Of a stretch of 64,000 bases of DNA, positions 45,323-58,175 are shown one piece after another. The notes below the pieces were generated by a model that saw only the letters and a list, made by a program, of their open reading frames with translations, searched no databases and had not been told where the DNA came from. Numbering within the stretch: position 1 is the stretch's first letter; each line of letters starts with the position of its first letter. The position numbers were made by a program, and so were the translations under genes. The stretch is taken from the NCBI GenBank assembly GCA_023853785.1, contig JAJIRX010000869.1:1-64000 (forward strand). The letters are read 5' to 3'. The stretch comes from Psilocybe azurescens (lineage: Eukaryota; Basidiomycota; Agaricomycetes; Agaricales; Agrocybaceae).

Positions 45323-48300
45323 TGTTTGCACCCGTATGAGCCGTAAGGGGAGATGGTTTCCCAATGTAGTGGCAATAATGGCATCGCATCCTGGTAAGGG
45401 TTCGCATCAGATATGTTCTAACATCAAGGGTACGAGTATAAATGGTCGCACTGGTAGTGATAAAATCTGATGACAATACAAATCAATGGAGTCGCGATGC
45501 CGGGGAATGAGAATGGACTAAGCAACAGATGGGCTGGCTATACATACTCAATAATGCTTGCTGGGTGGACTGTTTCACTCCGGAGTATTCGTTGTTTATC
45601 TTATTCCTCAAGCCTTCAAAGATATCTGAGTCGTCCTAGTATCTTTAAGGGATCCGATGCCAGTCTTGAAACATAGCCCAACTCACTGTTGTCATCGATC
45701 GCAGTGAGAGGCGTGGTGAGTGAGTTTAGGGATATGTGCCAGCTCGTAGCCACAAAGGTGTATCTGGCCTAAGATGATAGATCAGAGATGGATCGAGGAC
45801 TATCGAAGGGCAATGAGAAAGGAAACACGTGCGGACTGAAATGGATTTTTAGGGACCTGTCAGAATAGCCCTGACAGAGCAAGACATCAGGCATATGCAT
45901 GAGGCCTTAGGTTTTGAAAAGCTTGTCACTTAAGTTGATATTTTAGCAGAGTTACTTCGCATCTGCCTTGATTGCATTACTCTAAACAACCACAACACCG
46001 AAAATCTACTCGCCTTCAGTGGCACCGAAAATAACACGCCGCCTAAATCATAGACCAATACTGATAACTTATCAGACCACAAAAAGATACAGATATTGAT
46101 GTCATCATGGAGAAATAGAAAGTGAGGATAACGCGCCATGCCTATGTGGTGCAAGCGACAATATTTAATGGACTCGAGGAAGGGCGCGGAAACTTGCAAC
46201 GTTGCGCTAATGATCTTTCCTACGTTTACATAATTTAGGCGGAGCCCAAAGCGTCGCAGGTTTCTGGTCTCCGCCACGGCCTCGTCTCCATCTTCCTGTT
46301 GATGTACACAGCACTACAACGAAGCTAGAAAGATTAAGCATGAGACTAACGGTTCATCATTGTTGTGTATCGGTGTACTGATTCACGCCAGACTCGACGG
46401 GGTAATCTGACAGGCGAGACGAAGTATCAAGCTAATGTCCTCTATCCGGAAAGTAGTAATGGTAAAACAATTGCAATCCTGAAGGGTTTTTGTAGGCAAC
46501 TCGTAGATAACATCTCTCGTTTAACACCCCTAGGACTATACTATCTGTATATTCACGTTGGCGTAAAGGAGTGTATGGAGTCATGCCCTCTCGTAGGTCC
46601 GGCCGAGTCTAGATGCCCTGACTGAAGCGCTGATATCGCGTCGCTTCAAAGAATGTTCTTCCTCGGACTGATCTAACACAAAGAGAAGTAGTCGTGCAAG
46701 TGATCTGGCCCGGTGCTGCTTGGTATCAATGTGCTCACCCCATCATATTGAGGAAACGTGTTATAGAACTCACTTTCTTTGGGTATAGCGCCATCTTCAA
46801 GAACTTCTCCAACCAACACATTAAGCCTCGAGGCCTACCAATACTATATCTCAGCCCCGAAGCCCTTCCATCCGAGTCGAGGATTGCCTTCCTCACACAT
46901 CCTTGTGATCCCTGTATAAAAATAACCACTGTTATATCGAGCACGACAGACTGGCATGGTGCATCGAAGCCGGATTCAAAAGCCGGGCTATGAATAAATC
47001 GAGCCGTCAAAGAGTATATGGACATACATAGCTCAGAAATGCGGCGCATCTGAGGACGACCTGAACTTGACCTGAACCATTAAACATCAAAAGCCAGAAT
47101 TTCAGGCAAATTCAAATTTGCCAAGGTCCCCGTGCTCGGTTCTCATGATTCATCACAATACAGCAAGCAAGTAAATAATTACCCGTCGCGCCGAATCTCC
47201 ATGTGCACAAATACTACACACACACCTGGAAGATGCTCAGTCAGTAGCTCCTTTAAGTTTGACTACTGCGTATGCACTTCGCTATCTGAAGTTTACAGAC
47301 AGACAGACAGATGGACTGTCCAATATGCCATGACAATGGATGACGCAGGGTAGCAGCTAGCTAGCTCGAGCACGCCACGCCAGCCAACTCGACACAAGCT
47401 AGAAGATGCAGGGAACCTACAGCTGATTGTTCGAATGCAAAGGAAACGAGAAGGCAAAAGCCCGACTTTTTGAAAAAGATGGAAATGTACAAGCGAAACG
47501 TTGCATGGGTACTAAAGTAAAGTGAGAAAAAACCAACCAGGCCTGAGAAATCATAATTAAATAAATGCGTCCGGGGGACCTATTCTATATACGATTTAAA
47601 AATAAAAACCCCGGACGGAGAGATCGTGTCTAAATTAAGCAACAAGGGGAAGGCTTGGGCATGATAGTGGAACATCCAGAGAAAATGGAAAACGCAGAAA
47701 GAACAAGTACATACGAAAGGGTGGAAGAAGAAGAATAGATGACGACCATGTAGTACATATGAAGCTTCGCGGGCGATACGTTGGGCCAAATCAAGTAATA
47801 CAATACAAATGACAAATGCACAGCCTGTCCCCTTGTCCAAACGTCCAATGAAAGGGAATCCAATCGACCGACGAGCCGACGACATGAGAGAACGAGAGAG
47901 CGAGATGTGTCACACGTATGAGCAGTGGCAGTACCTTGGTTCCTTTTGGGATGCAGTTCGAGCTCCCCAATGGAAATCTGTATCGGTTCCAGGAAAAGTT
48001 GTTGCAGTATCCGTCGGCGATCCCCTCCCATCTCGAAAGCACCATCAATCTGTCTACAGAAGTCCAACGTGATTATGTCGCCCAACGTGGGGGTGGGGCT
48101 AAAAATCCTCAACCGTCCCATTAGGGATAGCGGATGAGTAGCTACAAAGGGAACGATCCAACTTTCCGGATTCCTTCAACCGACCGACTGACCGACCGAC
48201 TGGCGCAGAGTACGGCGCACTGTGTCCACTGCAATAGAAAAAGGCTCGCGTAACACATAAAGCCCCCACCGTCACAATCGCATCTGCAACCGCACCCACA

Positions 48301-49957
48301 ACCGCAACCACATCTAATTCAATCCCATCCCGTCCAATCCTCCAATCAGCCTCAGCCTTAACCCACACAGCAAAAGAGAGAAAAAACCACGAAAATAAAG
48401 GCAAGCACCGCGCACCGGGCGCTGCAGAAGATGATCAGGAAGAGGGTTCTTTCATCCATAGGTATGCATAAAGTAGCAGTTGAGCGTTAAGGGCCAGCTA
48501 TTAAGATATCCGATTATGATCGAGGGCGAGCGAGAGGCGCGGACACAGAATGGAGAACGATGAACAGAAAACAGAGAAAAGAGAGAGGGTATAGTTCCGA
48601 GTTGCTGTAGTTGTTGTATCATGCAATCATCACCGGAGGAGGGCGGGGCGGGCGGTGTGGGGAATCATAATAAAAAGAGCCAAAGAGTAGGTAAGTAGAT
48701 GGAGAGTCGTCGGAAACCTGGAGGGTCTGCACAAGCTGGAGGAAAGAGACACCAGCCAAGCGCTTCAAGTTCGGGTTTATCGAGTCGAGCATTGAACGAG
48801 CATATTGGCGCAGATTGGCCACTCCAGCCCCAGAAAAAAACAGTGTGGGGAGTCGAGAACTGTCGAGAACCGGGACGATGTTGTGTAGGTTGAAGTTGAA
48901 CTGAGATGATAACTCTGAGCGTGGGTGGGGCGTCTTCGGGTTTACTTCCGCTGTCCAAATAAGGGGTTCCATATTGTAAGTGTGACGCCCAGAAGGTACT
49001 AAGGGGGATCTGAGACAACTAAGGGAGGGAAAAAGTCTGTAGGTGCAACCTTTGGTCAGGTTCAATTCGAGGTCAAGATTCAGACCTGAAGTACGTCTAA
49101 TGTCATGTACATACCGACGAGAAGGGACAGAAAGAAACTCAGGATTCTAAGGGGATTCCATTCATAGCATGATAGACCGGATCTGTTCAAAAAGAGGGAA
49201 GAAAAAGCGGAAACGTTAGCTTGGGTTAGCAGCGGAAGCAAAATGGTTGATGCCCGGGGGGAACAGAAAACCCGGGACCTAGAACGGAGGAAAGGTGGGC
49301 TGGAAAAGGAGATAAGACGCACATTTTTGCTCACGATCCCACTGTAAAAACAATTGTTTTATTCAGTTTCGCGGAGGTAATTTTCGTTTTCGTTTTTTTT
49401 TTTTTGGTAGCCAATCAATTCAACGAGGAAATCGTTCGTTCGTTTGTTCGATCAAGCATGCGTTGTGGTTGGTTTTGGTTTTGTGAATAAAGCAGAAATG
49501 TTTTTTTTGTGTGGGATGGACAGCAAAGCATGCATGCGATGGGCAGTAGGTGAAGTAGGTGTTTTCGAGAGCAATAGAAATGCAAAAAAAAAGAGGGGTT
49601 AAGATGAGTTCCAGCTAGGAAAATCAAAGCAAGAGCAAGCAAAGGCCAGAAAAGAAAAGAGGGAGAAACGCATACAAAACGAGAGAAATGAAAAATTATA
49701 ATAATATGAAGGAAATCTAAGGCTGGAGTATATGATGGAAAAAATAATGGCTGTAAAGATAGGAAGTTGAAATTGAGAAAAAATTAAATCAACGCTGCAC
49801 TTTCGAGGCTCGAACGGAGAGTGATGCTGTACAAGCGCAAAAGGATGATGAGCGTACGGTTGATGATTGGGTTTCGGGTTGAACGCCGAAAAGCCCGACG
49901 AAACAAACAAAGAAACGAAACCAAGGAAGATAACAAAACAAGACTGAAATGGGAAAC
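45323..49957. other. Gene-poor 4.6-kb interval
   Basis: No supported gene. A minus-strand frame at 46277-45930 (NLRRFGLRLNYVNVGKI, PFLESIKYCRLHHIG) looks like part of an F-box/leucine-rich protein; one at 47049-46735 is unassigned. From 47.2 kb on, the plus strand becomes purine-rich with simple repeats: CAGACAGACAGACAG at 47294, CGACCGACTGACCGACCGAC at 48180, and long T and A runs near 49390 and 49500. Some of this may be 3' untranslated sequence of the G-alpha gene. Confidence 0.4.
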
Positions 49958-51643
49958 TCACTCTGGGGAAAAGAAAAAAGGTCAGTCAGAAACGCTATTT
50001 CTTCTAAAGAGAAACGATAAACGCAATTTACCTTCAACCGCGGCCATCACAACTCGGAGTAACGCTGTATCTGTCGCCGTAGTTATACTAATAGCCATAG
50101 GATTCATAGGATAGGAAGGGTAGGTGTGATAGTGAGAGGTGAGAGACAAAGACACCCGTTAGGGCAAGCGCGCAAAGTGGGGTGTGAAGAATGACTTACT
50201 GAATATAGATCTCTCTCTTTCGACCTACCAGCTTTCTGAGCCAGTCTTGCGAATCGACGCTTAAAATACTCCCGTCCAGCTCGGACGTCACCTGGCTCGC
50301 CCTCGAAGTCCTAGAAAAGTTCACATCACGAGCAGCATTAGCTTTCATAGAAGTGGGCTGAAGGAGGCTGAATAATTAGTACGTACCGGGAAAAAGTTCT
50401 TGATATCGGACGAGGGTATCTTTTTCTCAAAAAGATCATTTTTGTTGAGGAATAGGATCTAGGTTCGGAGGCAGGGTATAGTAAGCAAACAGCAGCCAGT
50501 GCGGGATGAGAGTTGGGACTTACAATCGACGTTTGTTTAAACCACTGTGAGTGGCAAATGGAATCCCAGATTGTCATCGCATCTTGCATTTGGTTCTGAT
50601 AATGCGATCATCATCATTATCATCAGCGTCGAAATTGGGTCAGATGTCAAGATCGTTAAACATACCGCATCTTTATCCTCGACCAGACACTGATCGTACC
50701 CGCTTAAGCTTACCAGGAACAGTATACTTGTCACATCTTGGAAACAATGTATCCACTTCCGTCTCTCACTCTTCTGCCCGCCGACATCCACCATCAGCAT
50801 TTCATGCTCTCGAAGCGTAAAGGTTGTTTCTGTGATGCCGATCGTCCGCGCACGACATCGAATGATATCCTGCTCGGTCGGTTGGTATGCAGGGTCGAAC
50901 AACCGTTCCAGATCCTCGTAGAAATATGAGAGACTAGAAAAGATTTGTATTAGACAGCTGTCGATGAACGGAGGCTGGGTCCGGGTGCTTACTTCTCTGG
51001 TAGAGCCGCCTCGTTCCCCCTAGCCCAAGCCTTTTGCACGTCTGGATCCTCCCACAGTGACTTGAGTGGCATGTAGTATGCAACGGGGAAAGGCTCTCCA
51101 TCACGGATATCTCTCACACCGTCAATTAGCTCCAAGTGGGGAAGATTCTCCTCCGAGACCGCTAGCTCCATGTCCTCCATGGCATCCAAAAGATATCGAA
51201 GTCCTCGAGTCAAGTTGTCGAATACCAGCTGGCGATAATGTTCGATTTCTTGAGCGGAGAAGGGGACCTTGTGTATCAGACGCATTTGCTGGTAAGGAGT
51301 ATGCCCAAGTTAGACCACTCTAAGATACAAATGAACAGCGACATCAACGCACCTTGAGGATAGTAGACTTCCCCGAATCTCCTGAGCCAAGAAGAAGGAC
51401 CTGCACAATAAGTTGTGGAAAGTGTCTCAAGCTTTCATGCGATGACTGTACGAACCTTGACCTGGGATGCCAGCTTGGCCTTTGCCTAGCGAGCAGAACG
51501 AAGACGATCATTAGTTGGAGCTTGCGAAAAGAGAGTTTACAGATTGTGCGCACTTCTTTGAGCTGTTTTTCTGCTTCCCTGTGCAAAATCCTATCCTGCT
51601 CCGATATCTCGACCCCTGCGGGTGCGGACATGCATGCGCCCAT
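49958..51643 (-). CDS. Heterotrimeric G-protein alpha subunit
   Basis: ATG 51643 gives MGACMSAPAGVEISEQDRIL; Gly2 and Cys4 fit myristoylation and palmitoylation for membrane attachment. Motifs in order: P-loop VKVLLLGSGDSGKSTILK (the family standard is GAGESGKST), helical domain YRQLVFDNLTRGLRYL, switch I CRARTIGITETTF with the GTPase Arg, switch II DVGGQKSERRKWIHCFQDVT, NKNDLFEKKIPSSD (G4) and TTATDTALLRVVMAAVE (G5). Exons are short, with introns near 51380, 51290, 50935, 50660, 50520, 50400, 50195 and 50035. The last residues are unresolved: the first usable acceptor (49963) gives only VEE and a stop, which would remove the receptor-contacting C-terminal helix. A further exon may exist that I could not find. 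It belongs to a mushroom-type divergent G-alpha class. Confidence 0.85.
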
Positions 51644-53355
51644 TGCGATTAGATCCCGAGGTTTCTAGGAGTCGATGGCTGAGCTTGTATTGGATATCGA
51701 TATCTCTGAATCGACAACTTCAAGATAAGGAAGCTGTGGCCTGGACGATGGCCGTTGAGAGTAATTTACAGTTTTAAGCTCGCTGGGCCTGTCGATGGCT
51801 TCGGAGGCCGGTGCTGGTGGGAGCTAAAGACCAGCACTGGAAGAAAGAAGAACGGAAGTAGAAAAGGGAAGGTGAGACCGATGTATGGTGGTCGTCGTTG
51901 GGGATCAAGCTTCAAGTCGCGAGACTTGTGCTGTCTTGTCCTTGAATGAAACAAATCACCTGCTTCTATTGCTAAATACCACCGTCCGTGCCTCATCTCT
52001 CCCGTTTTATTACTCGTAATTACCCAGAGATGTCATTCATTTTCTCATCAGATTCCTTGTAATTATACATCTTTACATTCAAGCAGTCTAGTGCGTTTTA
52101 CTGACCACCCGAGCCGCTCAATTTGCTTATCAGTCGGCTTATCGATTTCCAAGATGCGCAGGGTAGGGGGATGTCGGGAGCGATCACTTAGGGGTCGCAA
52201 CACGATGCTCCCATCTTGCACTTACCACTTTCTAGGGACAAGCGTTGCACGATGGATACTCGAACCATTCAAAAAATAAGCCAAACTCCCAACCCACTCC
52301 ACCCCAATCCCAACCCTCCATGCCAACCACCACCACTGATCACCTCTCTTTTCTCATGCCCAACAGCCCATTTTCTCAGCGCCTCGTCTGAATCCGCTTC
52401 ACTCTTGACCCTTGTCACTGCGCGCAACGACTCGCCCAGTGCCCACAGGGTCTTTGATTTGAAGCTAAGCTGCTCTAGCACCTTCTAACACATGGTGTAC
52501 CCGGCCCTTCGCTGTCCTTTTGCCTGCTTCCCAGGGCCCCAGCGCTGATCTCGGGCCTCGGCAAAACTAGATTAACCAGTCTAAACGGCACCGGTTAAAG
52601 CTATCAAAGTGTTGGATGGAGATCGTTGCCGCTAATCCTCTAAAATAGATCCATTCACTCCACCCTCTCCCCGCCCCAACTCGCTCACAGTATCACCGGG
52701 TCCACGTCTGCTTTTACCGTTTTAACTGTCACTTGGAAACAATTCTCCAGCAACTGCCAGTGGCAGATCCTGCTGAGTGCCAATGCCAATGCCAATGCGA
52801 GATACGACTGTATGTATTCGCAGTCACCCCAGGAAACTAAATCGCCGCCGTGTGGGTGAGCACTACCGAATGCATCCCATTTGTCTCATAAACCCTGTAT
52901 TCTGCGCGTCATCCTGAAGCCTGCTCCAATCTTCTCTCTTACTCGTACCCGTGTGGAAGCATTGTCACATCGTATCTCCTTCAAAGCTATCATGAGACCT
53001 GATGCATAACAAAGAACCTGTTCGTTGCGCGGCGGCTGATCTTCTCTTTCACGTCGTGTCCTTCCTTTGATGAGTTACATACTGACAAGGGCGGGCGGCA
53101 GGGCAATGTAGCTAAATATTGCTCGTTCCATGCTCTTCGAAGCTGACGCAAACATTCACCTAAGCACGGCGTGGCCTCAGTCAAAGCGCAGTCCGAACTA
53201 ATAATACTTACCAGTGTATCTGAAATTACACCCTAGTACACCTCATTGTTCAACAAATGATAGACTGATGAACAACTCTCAATCGCAATATGCCGTCTTT
53301 TACGCCGCGTATCTTCCGAAACAACATCGAATCCACCTTCGAAGTTTGAACTAGA
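51644..53355. other. Intergenic, no gene seen
   Basis: Upstream of the G-alpha gene, then C-rich sequence near 52290-52330, then the left copy of a duplicated segment (52822-53370). No coding frame with a recognisable family. Confidence 0.4.
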
Positions 53356-53370
53356 CTAGACATCGATCTC
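52822..53370 (+). repeat. Duplicated segment, copy A (partner 56833-57145)
   Basis: Block 1, AGTCACCCCAGGAAACTAAA (52822), matches 56833. Block 2, CAAAGCGCAGTCCGAACTAA (about 53179) through TATCTTCCGAAACAACAT (53310) and ACTAGACATC (53355), matches 56942-57144. Copy A has about 240 bases between the blocks that copy B lacks. Same orientation. Copy A covers the 3' flank of the M43 protease gene. Confidence 0.8.
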
Positions 53371-54767
53371 CCGGTACGTCCTAAGCTGGAAGGCGCGTTC
53401 CCTGCCCCGCGCTGAAATGGGTCAAACACGCATCATCCGAGTAATCCATAAAGTTGTCTATCAAATATCACATCATCAGCATCAACATCTTGTCGTCGGA
53501 CCAGCAAAAAAAAGAAGAGTGAACGCACGAATAGGATCGAGCCCAGCCTGTCCAGGACATGTATCCGGGGTTCTTAATGGGACACCCTGACGTAGGCTCC
53601 ATTTGTGCAGGGGTGTCCGAGATCTCATCACCGCTCGACGTACACGAGCCGCCCTTGCAAGACATCAGCGCCTATTGGATCTGGACTTCAATCTGGAACA
53701 GACAGGCCTTACTCACCTCGAAAGTGTGATACAGCCCAACCCAATGGCCGACCTCATGCGTGAGAGTCTTGCCCTTATTGAACGGCGCCGTACTCCCGCC
53801 GGGCACGGTCCCGTGCTGGATCACCACGCCGTCGTCTTTTGGGAGGCCCTTGTAGTCCGTTGGGAATGTCGCGTATCCGAGCAAGCCTTCAGCTTGCGTG
53901 TTGTAGAACCTACATGTTAGATTAATATTTAGTAATGTATCCAAATGCCAGAGCAGTTAGAGGGTTTGAGGGGAATAATAGAAGGAGGAAGGAAGAAGGG
54001 ATTTGATTTATGCCAAATGGATGGATGGATGGATGAGCTCACCCGACAGTGTATACGTTGAGTGTCTCCGGACCACCCTTCCTGAGCTTGTTCTTCATGT
54101 CCGTTTGCATTTTCCTGTATAGCAGGTACCAAATAGATATTAGATAAGAAATGCCATCGTTAGAACGTGGACGATAGTCAAGATAGACATCAAATGCGAA
54201 CCCTTCAGGAGCAACGCCGTTGAACCATTTCTTCGAAATAATCCTCGTAACATTCGCCAACCGGTACTGGATCCCAGACTTCTTGAAATCTCTATTCAGC
54301 ACAGCGATCTGAGTTTTAATCTGATGTGTTCTGCGGGTATATTAGTTGGTTTTGAAGAAGGGATCGACAGCATACAGGGAACGTACGGGAATCCACCCCC
54401 AGCAATCGTCTTATTCGCCGCAATAACATTGAAATACACGTCGATGACAGGCGCGACGGCTTTAGCTGCTGTCGGCGCCGCGATACGCTGTGCGGCGAAC
54501 TTCCGCTCAGCGGATGCTTTCCTTTCCTGGCTGATATGCGTCCCACATAATCTGATGTCGACGATACCAGAGTAAGCGATTTACGTATACATATACGACC
54601 TTGTCAATGTATTTTGTTGGCACGCACCTTTTCGCGTGGTGGCGGTGAAGCGGATTGACAAGACCTGTCGCGGGATTGTCGCCCTGCGGTGCACCTGCAA
54701 CCGACGAGATCGAGATCGAGGCTCCCAACATCAAGAGCGTTTGGATCATGATCATGGAGAACTTCAT
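53356..54767 (-). CDS. Secreted metalloprotease, pappalysin-like (peptidase M43), one or two frame errors
   Basis: ATG 54767 gives a signal peptide ([20 protein letters not shown]). After an intron it reads [18 protein letters not shown], then [56 protein letters not shown], the zinc site [16 protein letters not shown] (HExxHxxGxxH), [15 protein letters not shown], and the Met-turn region [12 protein letters not shown]. The order and ~300-residue size fit fungal extracellular M43 proteases. The frame shifts at GGGG 53567-53570: the family phrase NPDTCPGQ needs one fewer base. A second shift may occur near 53397; without it the protein stops at 53381, with it at 53356 ([11 protein letters not shown]). 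Probably used to degrade extracellular protein. Confidence 0.85.
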
Positions 54768-56832
54768 ATTTTGATTGATTATATGTATGTATTTGGGTTT
54801 CTGAGCCAGCAGAGACCAGTGGTGGATGAAGGATGTATGGGACGGTCAACGTGAGGAACAGAGGACGAGCATCATCGCCGGTTTATATACCAGGCGCCGA
54901 GAGACACTGAGTCGCCCAGAGGAGTTGATGGACTCAGATGGAGAGCGTTTGCGTTATTGAATCCCGTAGGTCAACGAGATTCCTTGCATGTGATAAATTC
55001 GACATCCATACCACAGTGCCGTCATTGCACCGACCCGCCCAATACTCCTGTCGGGTGAGTCTGCTGTCCATGGTATGATATTCCGCATTCCTGTACGTCT
55101 CGTCCATGATATCATTAGAACGACGTCTCTCTCTTCTTCCCTTCTTGTCTTCACATACACATCCATGGACACGGGCTTTCTTTCTTCGCTACAGGAAGGA
55201 GACGTGATTATGACAGGCGCAATTTCGCCTCAGTTCGCCTCCCGGGCATCATGATCCATAACCGACGGAAGCGCCAAGCAATATTGTAAGCGAGATCGAA
55301 AGCAACATATGTCCTGTGCCAGCGATATTGAGCAGTGTCGGAGAACAATTTCGTAGCCCCTTTACGTAGTACCGGACATTGTTTCAAGTGCATTAGATGA
55401 GCGCCTGTTCAAGCAGTACTGAAGTCATGAAAGCTTTGTACGAAGCAAACCCAGGTCGTTCTCCGAAAAGCCTGAATAAAGTTTAGCGGCTCTGAAGCTT
55501 TTATGTTTTCCTCGTTGATAAAGTTGTTTTAAACCATCCAGATCCATACATAGAAGGCATTGACAGAATTCGAAGGATAGTGGTGATGGACAAGACGTTG
55601 GTGAAACTTGCCACCGTGAAACTTTTTGAACTATGCACTGAATTATGATGACATCCGTGAGAAGGGCGCGTTTGAACCCTGAACGTTCTGAACGTTCAAG
55701 TTGGACATCCAACAGTCAACTTCAAGTTATACGTTATTATTATACTTATCTTATCAAGTAGTTTCAAGTTTCTACATAACTTGAAGGACACTCAAGATAT
55801 TTTCTCTTCCTCGGTTAGCATTGCAGCAGCTTCATCTCATTCAATCCGGTTGTACTCAAAGTTAGTTTCTGATATTGGCCAATAAAATGGTCCAGCCTTG
55901 CTTATCAGTTGATCTGCAATCTGTTGGTACCATATTTTCATAAAAGCCTTGTAAAATTTATTTCTAAAACTTAAAGCACTCTATCATACGTCCACCAGTA
56001 ACTCTTGGAAGATGTTAAAGAAAGGTCTGGATGACATTTGGGTGACTTGGTCTACTACTTCAAGTCCACATAGTGTGTTTTTGTGTTCAGTCCAATCTGT
56101 ATCTGGATTCTGGATTGTTGAGATCACAAGTCATACCTAATAAAGCTGATCAAAGAGAGACTGTAAATTATTGGAATGCAAACTACGTTTGGCATAAGTG
56201 ATAGTCCGCTAGGTCCCCGGTAACATTATAGTGCTAATTTTAGTCACCCATAACATCCATATATCCCTTGTTAAATACCTTTCTGTCGGTGTAGCACTCC
56301 CTCAGTTCGTTGTACACGTACTGAGGTGAGCACTCGTTGTTTCTTGTGTTTGATACCATCTTACTTACCATTCCATTTAGCTATCTTCTTATAGGTACTA
56401 CTAAATATATTCAGTCCATTGTATGACACGTACTGAGCTATCTTCTTATATAAATCACCTAGGCTTATTGAGAATAATCTTAAGATATTTAGGCGCACAG
56501 GTATGGCTAGAAAACATGCTTATGTCGTAAGATATTTTGAACCCAGCAGACGACCATCAGTTGCCGAAGATCTGAGTACGTTGTACGATTTACATTCGGA
56601 AGTACTATGTACCAAGACTTAAGAGGTACTAATTCCGTGCAGCTGTAGGTAACTTTATGTAAGGTGTTCGAATTTTTCCAGAAAATAATGTCATAGGAAC
56701 CCCTGCATGGCATCCTATGCAAAGATCAAGGAGATAGAGAATGTAATTTCCGAAGGGAGAGCGGCGTTGAAGGACATTTTATCTCCATGATACAATGATC
56801 AATCACGTACTGCCTATGTACTTATGTGTGTA
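54768..56832. other. Intergenic, no gene seen
   Basis: M43 promoter region, then about 1.9 kb of AT-rich sequence without a recognisable gene. A short repeat GAGCTATCTTCTTATA occurs near 56381 and 56440. Confidence 0.4.
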
Positions 56833-57145
56833 AGTCACCCCAGGAAACCAAATCACCGTCGTGTGGGTGAGCATCACCGAATGCTGACCAATGTGCTGAT
56901 CTTCCTCCGCGAACCTTGATCGAAGCACGATGGTGCCTCGCTCAAAGCGCAGTCTGAACTAATAATGCTTACTTGTTGGTCTGAAATTACGCGCTAGAAT
57001 ACCCTTCACTATTCAACAAATGATGAAGTAATGAATGACTCGTAATCCCAATACACCGTCTATAAACAGTGTATCTTCCGAAACAACATTGAGTCCACCT
57101 TCAATGCAATCAAAATTATATCTCGACCACTAGACATCAATAGCC
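56833..57145 (+). repeat. Duplicated segment, copy B (partner 52822-53370)
   Basis: Starts AGTCACCCCAGGAAACCAAA and runs through GCGCAGTCTGAACTAATAAT to CCACTAGACATCAATAGCCC. It is a diverged, internally shortened copy of DNA flanking the 3' end of the M43 gene, about 4 kb away in the same orientation. No protease coding sequence came with it. Confidence 0.75.
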
Positions 57146-57208
57146 CTAAGGCGTCTTCGAAGGATATTCATCTAATCATACTTGCTTCAAGTTGAGTATT
57201 TACCGTTG

Positions 57209-58175
57209 ACGGCTGAGGTCAGGCCCGTATATGGTGAGAGAAGTTCAATTCCGATGAGTATTAGGGGATTTGCCCATCATTTGGCACCGCTTCTTGGTGT
57301 GATTGCAAGCGTAACAAGTTAGGTAGTACCCATGACGGTGTCATGGCCAGGTTGGATCAGTTATTCGCTCATGTCATATTTCTGGACCTCGGTCAAATAA
57401 TACGTGTCTATTATGTATCTTTATCTCCTATGATAATACTATAACGGCTGCTAAAATGTCGGAGCGCTTAAGAATGGCCGTGAGATTAGTCGGGATGTCC
57501 ATGTTTGTTATATTTCGAAGTCTGAATTTCGAAAATAGTTAGACAAAAATCAAACAAAAATTCCTGATTCATTTTCGAGGATATCTGGATATTGAAAGAG
57601 GTTCCCATACTCATAGAATGAGTCTCCGGTGTGCTGGTCTGCAGAGTAACTCGCATACACGTCTCTGTTGGCCTCTGCCTCTGGTTCTTAAGACGTAATG
57701 GGTGCATATTTACTTTCTGTTACGGAGTGAATTCAGGAGATCTGAGCGGGACAAGTGGACGCGCAAGGGTTACCAAAGAGCGGGGAAGTGGCGCACCGAG
57801 CGCAGTGTGCAATTTAGTAGTAGTACTGCCTCGTCCAACCGCTACCGGACAGCCGAATTTTTCAAAGTTCAGATATTTACCATTTTCTGAACATATTGAT
57901 TAGGCGGTACGTGTTGTGTATATCTCAGTGACTCTCGAACACGTTCAGGTAGCCGCTCATAACCTAGCATCGAGTCTATAGTTCTCTAAGTCTATATTTT
58001 GCAACATACGCCATATTCAATATCCTAACAGTTGGGTCGCAACGCGTGAGGTCACAATTAATCACAGATATTTTACAGATATTTTACCTATAGGACGGAC
58101 TATAGGACCCCAAAAGCTAAGAAGCACCACCTGCCAACCATTTTTAGATTCGGATATGGACCTGACCTCAGCCGT
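57209..58175. mobile_element. Possible ~967-bp element bounded by 15-bp perfect inverted repeats
   Basis: ACGGCTGAGGTCAGG at 57209-57223 is the exact reverse complement of CCTGACCTCAGCCGT at 58161-58175. Similarity continues outwards and inwards with mismatches (TACCGTTG against TACCATCATTA outside; CCCGTAT against TCCATAT inside). The interior has no recognised gene. No clear target-site duplication was found, so this could be a small DNA transposon or two oppositely placed repeat copies. Confidence 0.5.

Noticed and set aside
45930..46277. Complete F-box/LRR gene
   Set aside because: Only one ~60-residue stretch looks leucine-repeat-like; no F-box motif or second block was found, so it is noted only as a possible fragment.
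48619..49065. 148-codon minus-strand open frame downstream of the G-alpha gene
   Set aside because: Low-complexity, with no family resemblance and no start or splice context; fits chance in purine-biased DNA.
8465..57275. GGGGATTTGC(T/C)CATC shared between 8465 and 57265
   Set aside because: Too short, and the flanks do not align convincingly.
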